This document shows, piece by piece, positions 63,869 to 64,000 of a DNA stretch of 64,000 nt. The position numbers and the translations under genes were made by a program. The DNA is taken from positions 127,769 through 191,768 of the forward strand of contig JAREIK010000756.1 in NCBI GenBank assembly GCA_029783825.1, in the 5' to 3' direction. Position 1 is the stretch's first letter, and the number at the start of each line of letters is the position of its first letter. The notes under the pieces were generated by a model. That model ran no database searches and was not told the DNA's origin. It saw nothing but the letters and a program-made list of their open reading frames with translations. The stretch comes from Sapria himalayana. Lineage: Eukaryota > Streptophyta > Magnoliopsida > Malpighiales > Rafflesiaceae.

Positions 63869-64000
63869 GGCTGCTCACGGGACTCGGAGATTCGCGACCC
63901 GACACGAAGTCTTGTCCCAAAAGAATCGGGACTGAGAAAATCCGTTGACTTTGACTTTTCTCATCCCGTTCTGTCACGTATTTTTTTCTTTTGGGACAGT
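63869..64000 (+). mobile_element. hAT-like element end, runs off the window
   Basis: Starts tagggctgctcacgggactc directly after gcatttag of a satellite monomer and continues to the window edge. It is about as similar to the inverted copy at 56,500-56,634 as the satellite on either side is, so both were probably duplicated together after a single insertion. Confidence 0.6.

Overview
The window is AT-rich nuclear DNA from a flowering plant, almost entirely made of repeats, with no gene that looks intact. The plant assignment rests on four things: a decayed Ty3/gypsy gag behind an initiator-Met primer-binding site; CACTA ends of the plant CACTACAAGAAAA type; a plant BED-finger hAT transposase; and broken copies of a plant GH3 acyl-amido synthetase and of the Sm-F spliceosomal protein gene. 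The species cannot be read from the sequence.

Layout. 1-2.9 kb: probable Ty3/gypsy LTR end, primer-binding site and broken gag, interrupted by a compound (TA)/(CA) microsatellite. 2.9-6.5 kb: a ~270 bp direct repeat flanking a GC-rich trinucleotide tract, then a ~1,005 bp tandem duplication. 6.5-10 kb: AT-rich DNA without recognisable genes. 10-14.1 kb: a ~2,045 bp tandem duplication, each copy holding about 1 kb saturated with the palindrome ATGCAT. 15.2-16.6 kb: a GH3 pseudogene on the minus strand. 17-17.8 kb: the 3' end of a CACTA transposon with ~57 bp subterminal repeats.

17.8-43.1 kb: one very large degenerate (GATA)n array, about 12.8 kb in total, split into three parts by two nested transposons. 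The first is a 2,980 bp hAT element (12 bp terminal inverted repeats, 8 bp target duplication). The second is a 9.5 kb CACTA-like element (3 bp target duplication AGA) that carries an intron-containing but broken Sm-F gene, other exon-like fragments and four copies of a ~555 bp AT-rich tandem repeat.

43.7-63.9 kb: an AT-rich satellite of roughly 30 monomers of ~600 bp. Monomers typically carry a 26-34 bp palindrome centred on GTTATAAC and a run of degenerate TTTAGGNN octamers reminiscent of plant telomere repeat. The array shows higher-order organisation, one inverted block and hAT-like insertions at its edges.

The genes do not form a pathway. The window reads as a heterochromatin-like block where tandem arrays grew and transposons, some carrying host gene fragments, inserted into them. 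Most long open frames in the GATA and GCC tracts are by-products of repeats whose unit lacks stop codons.
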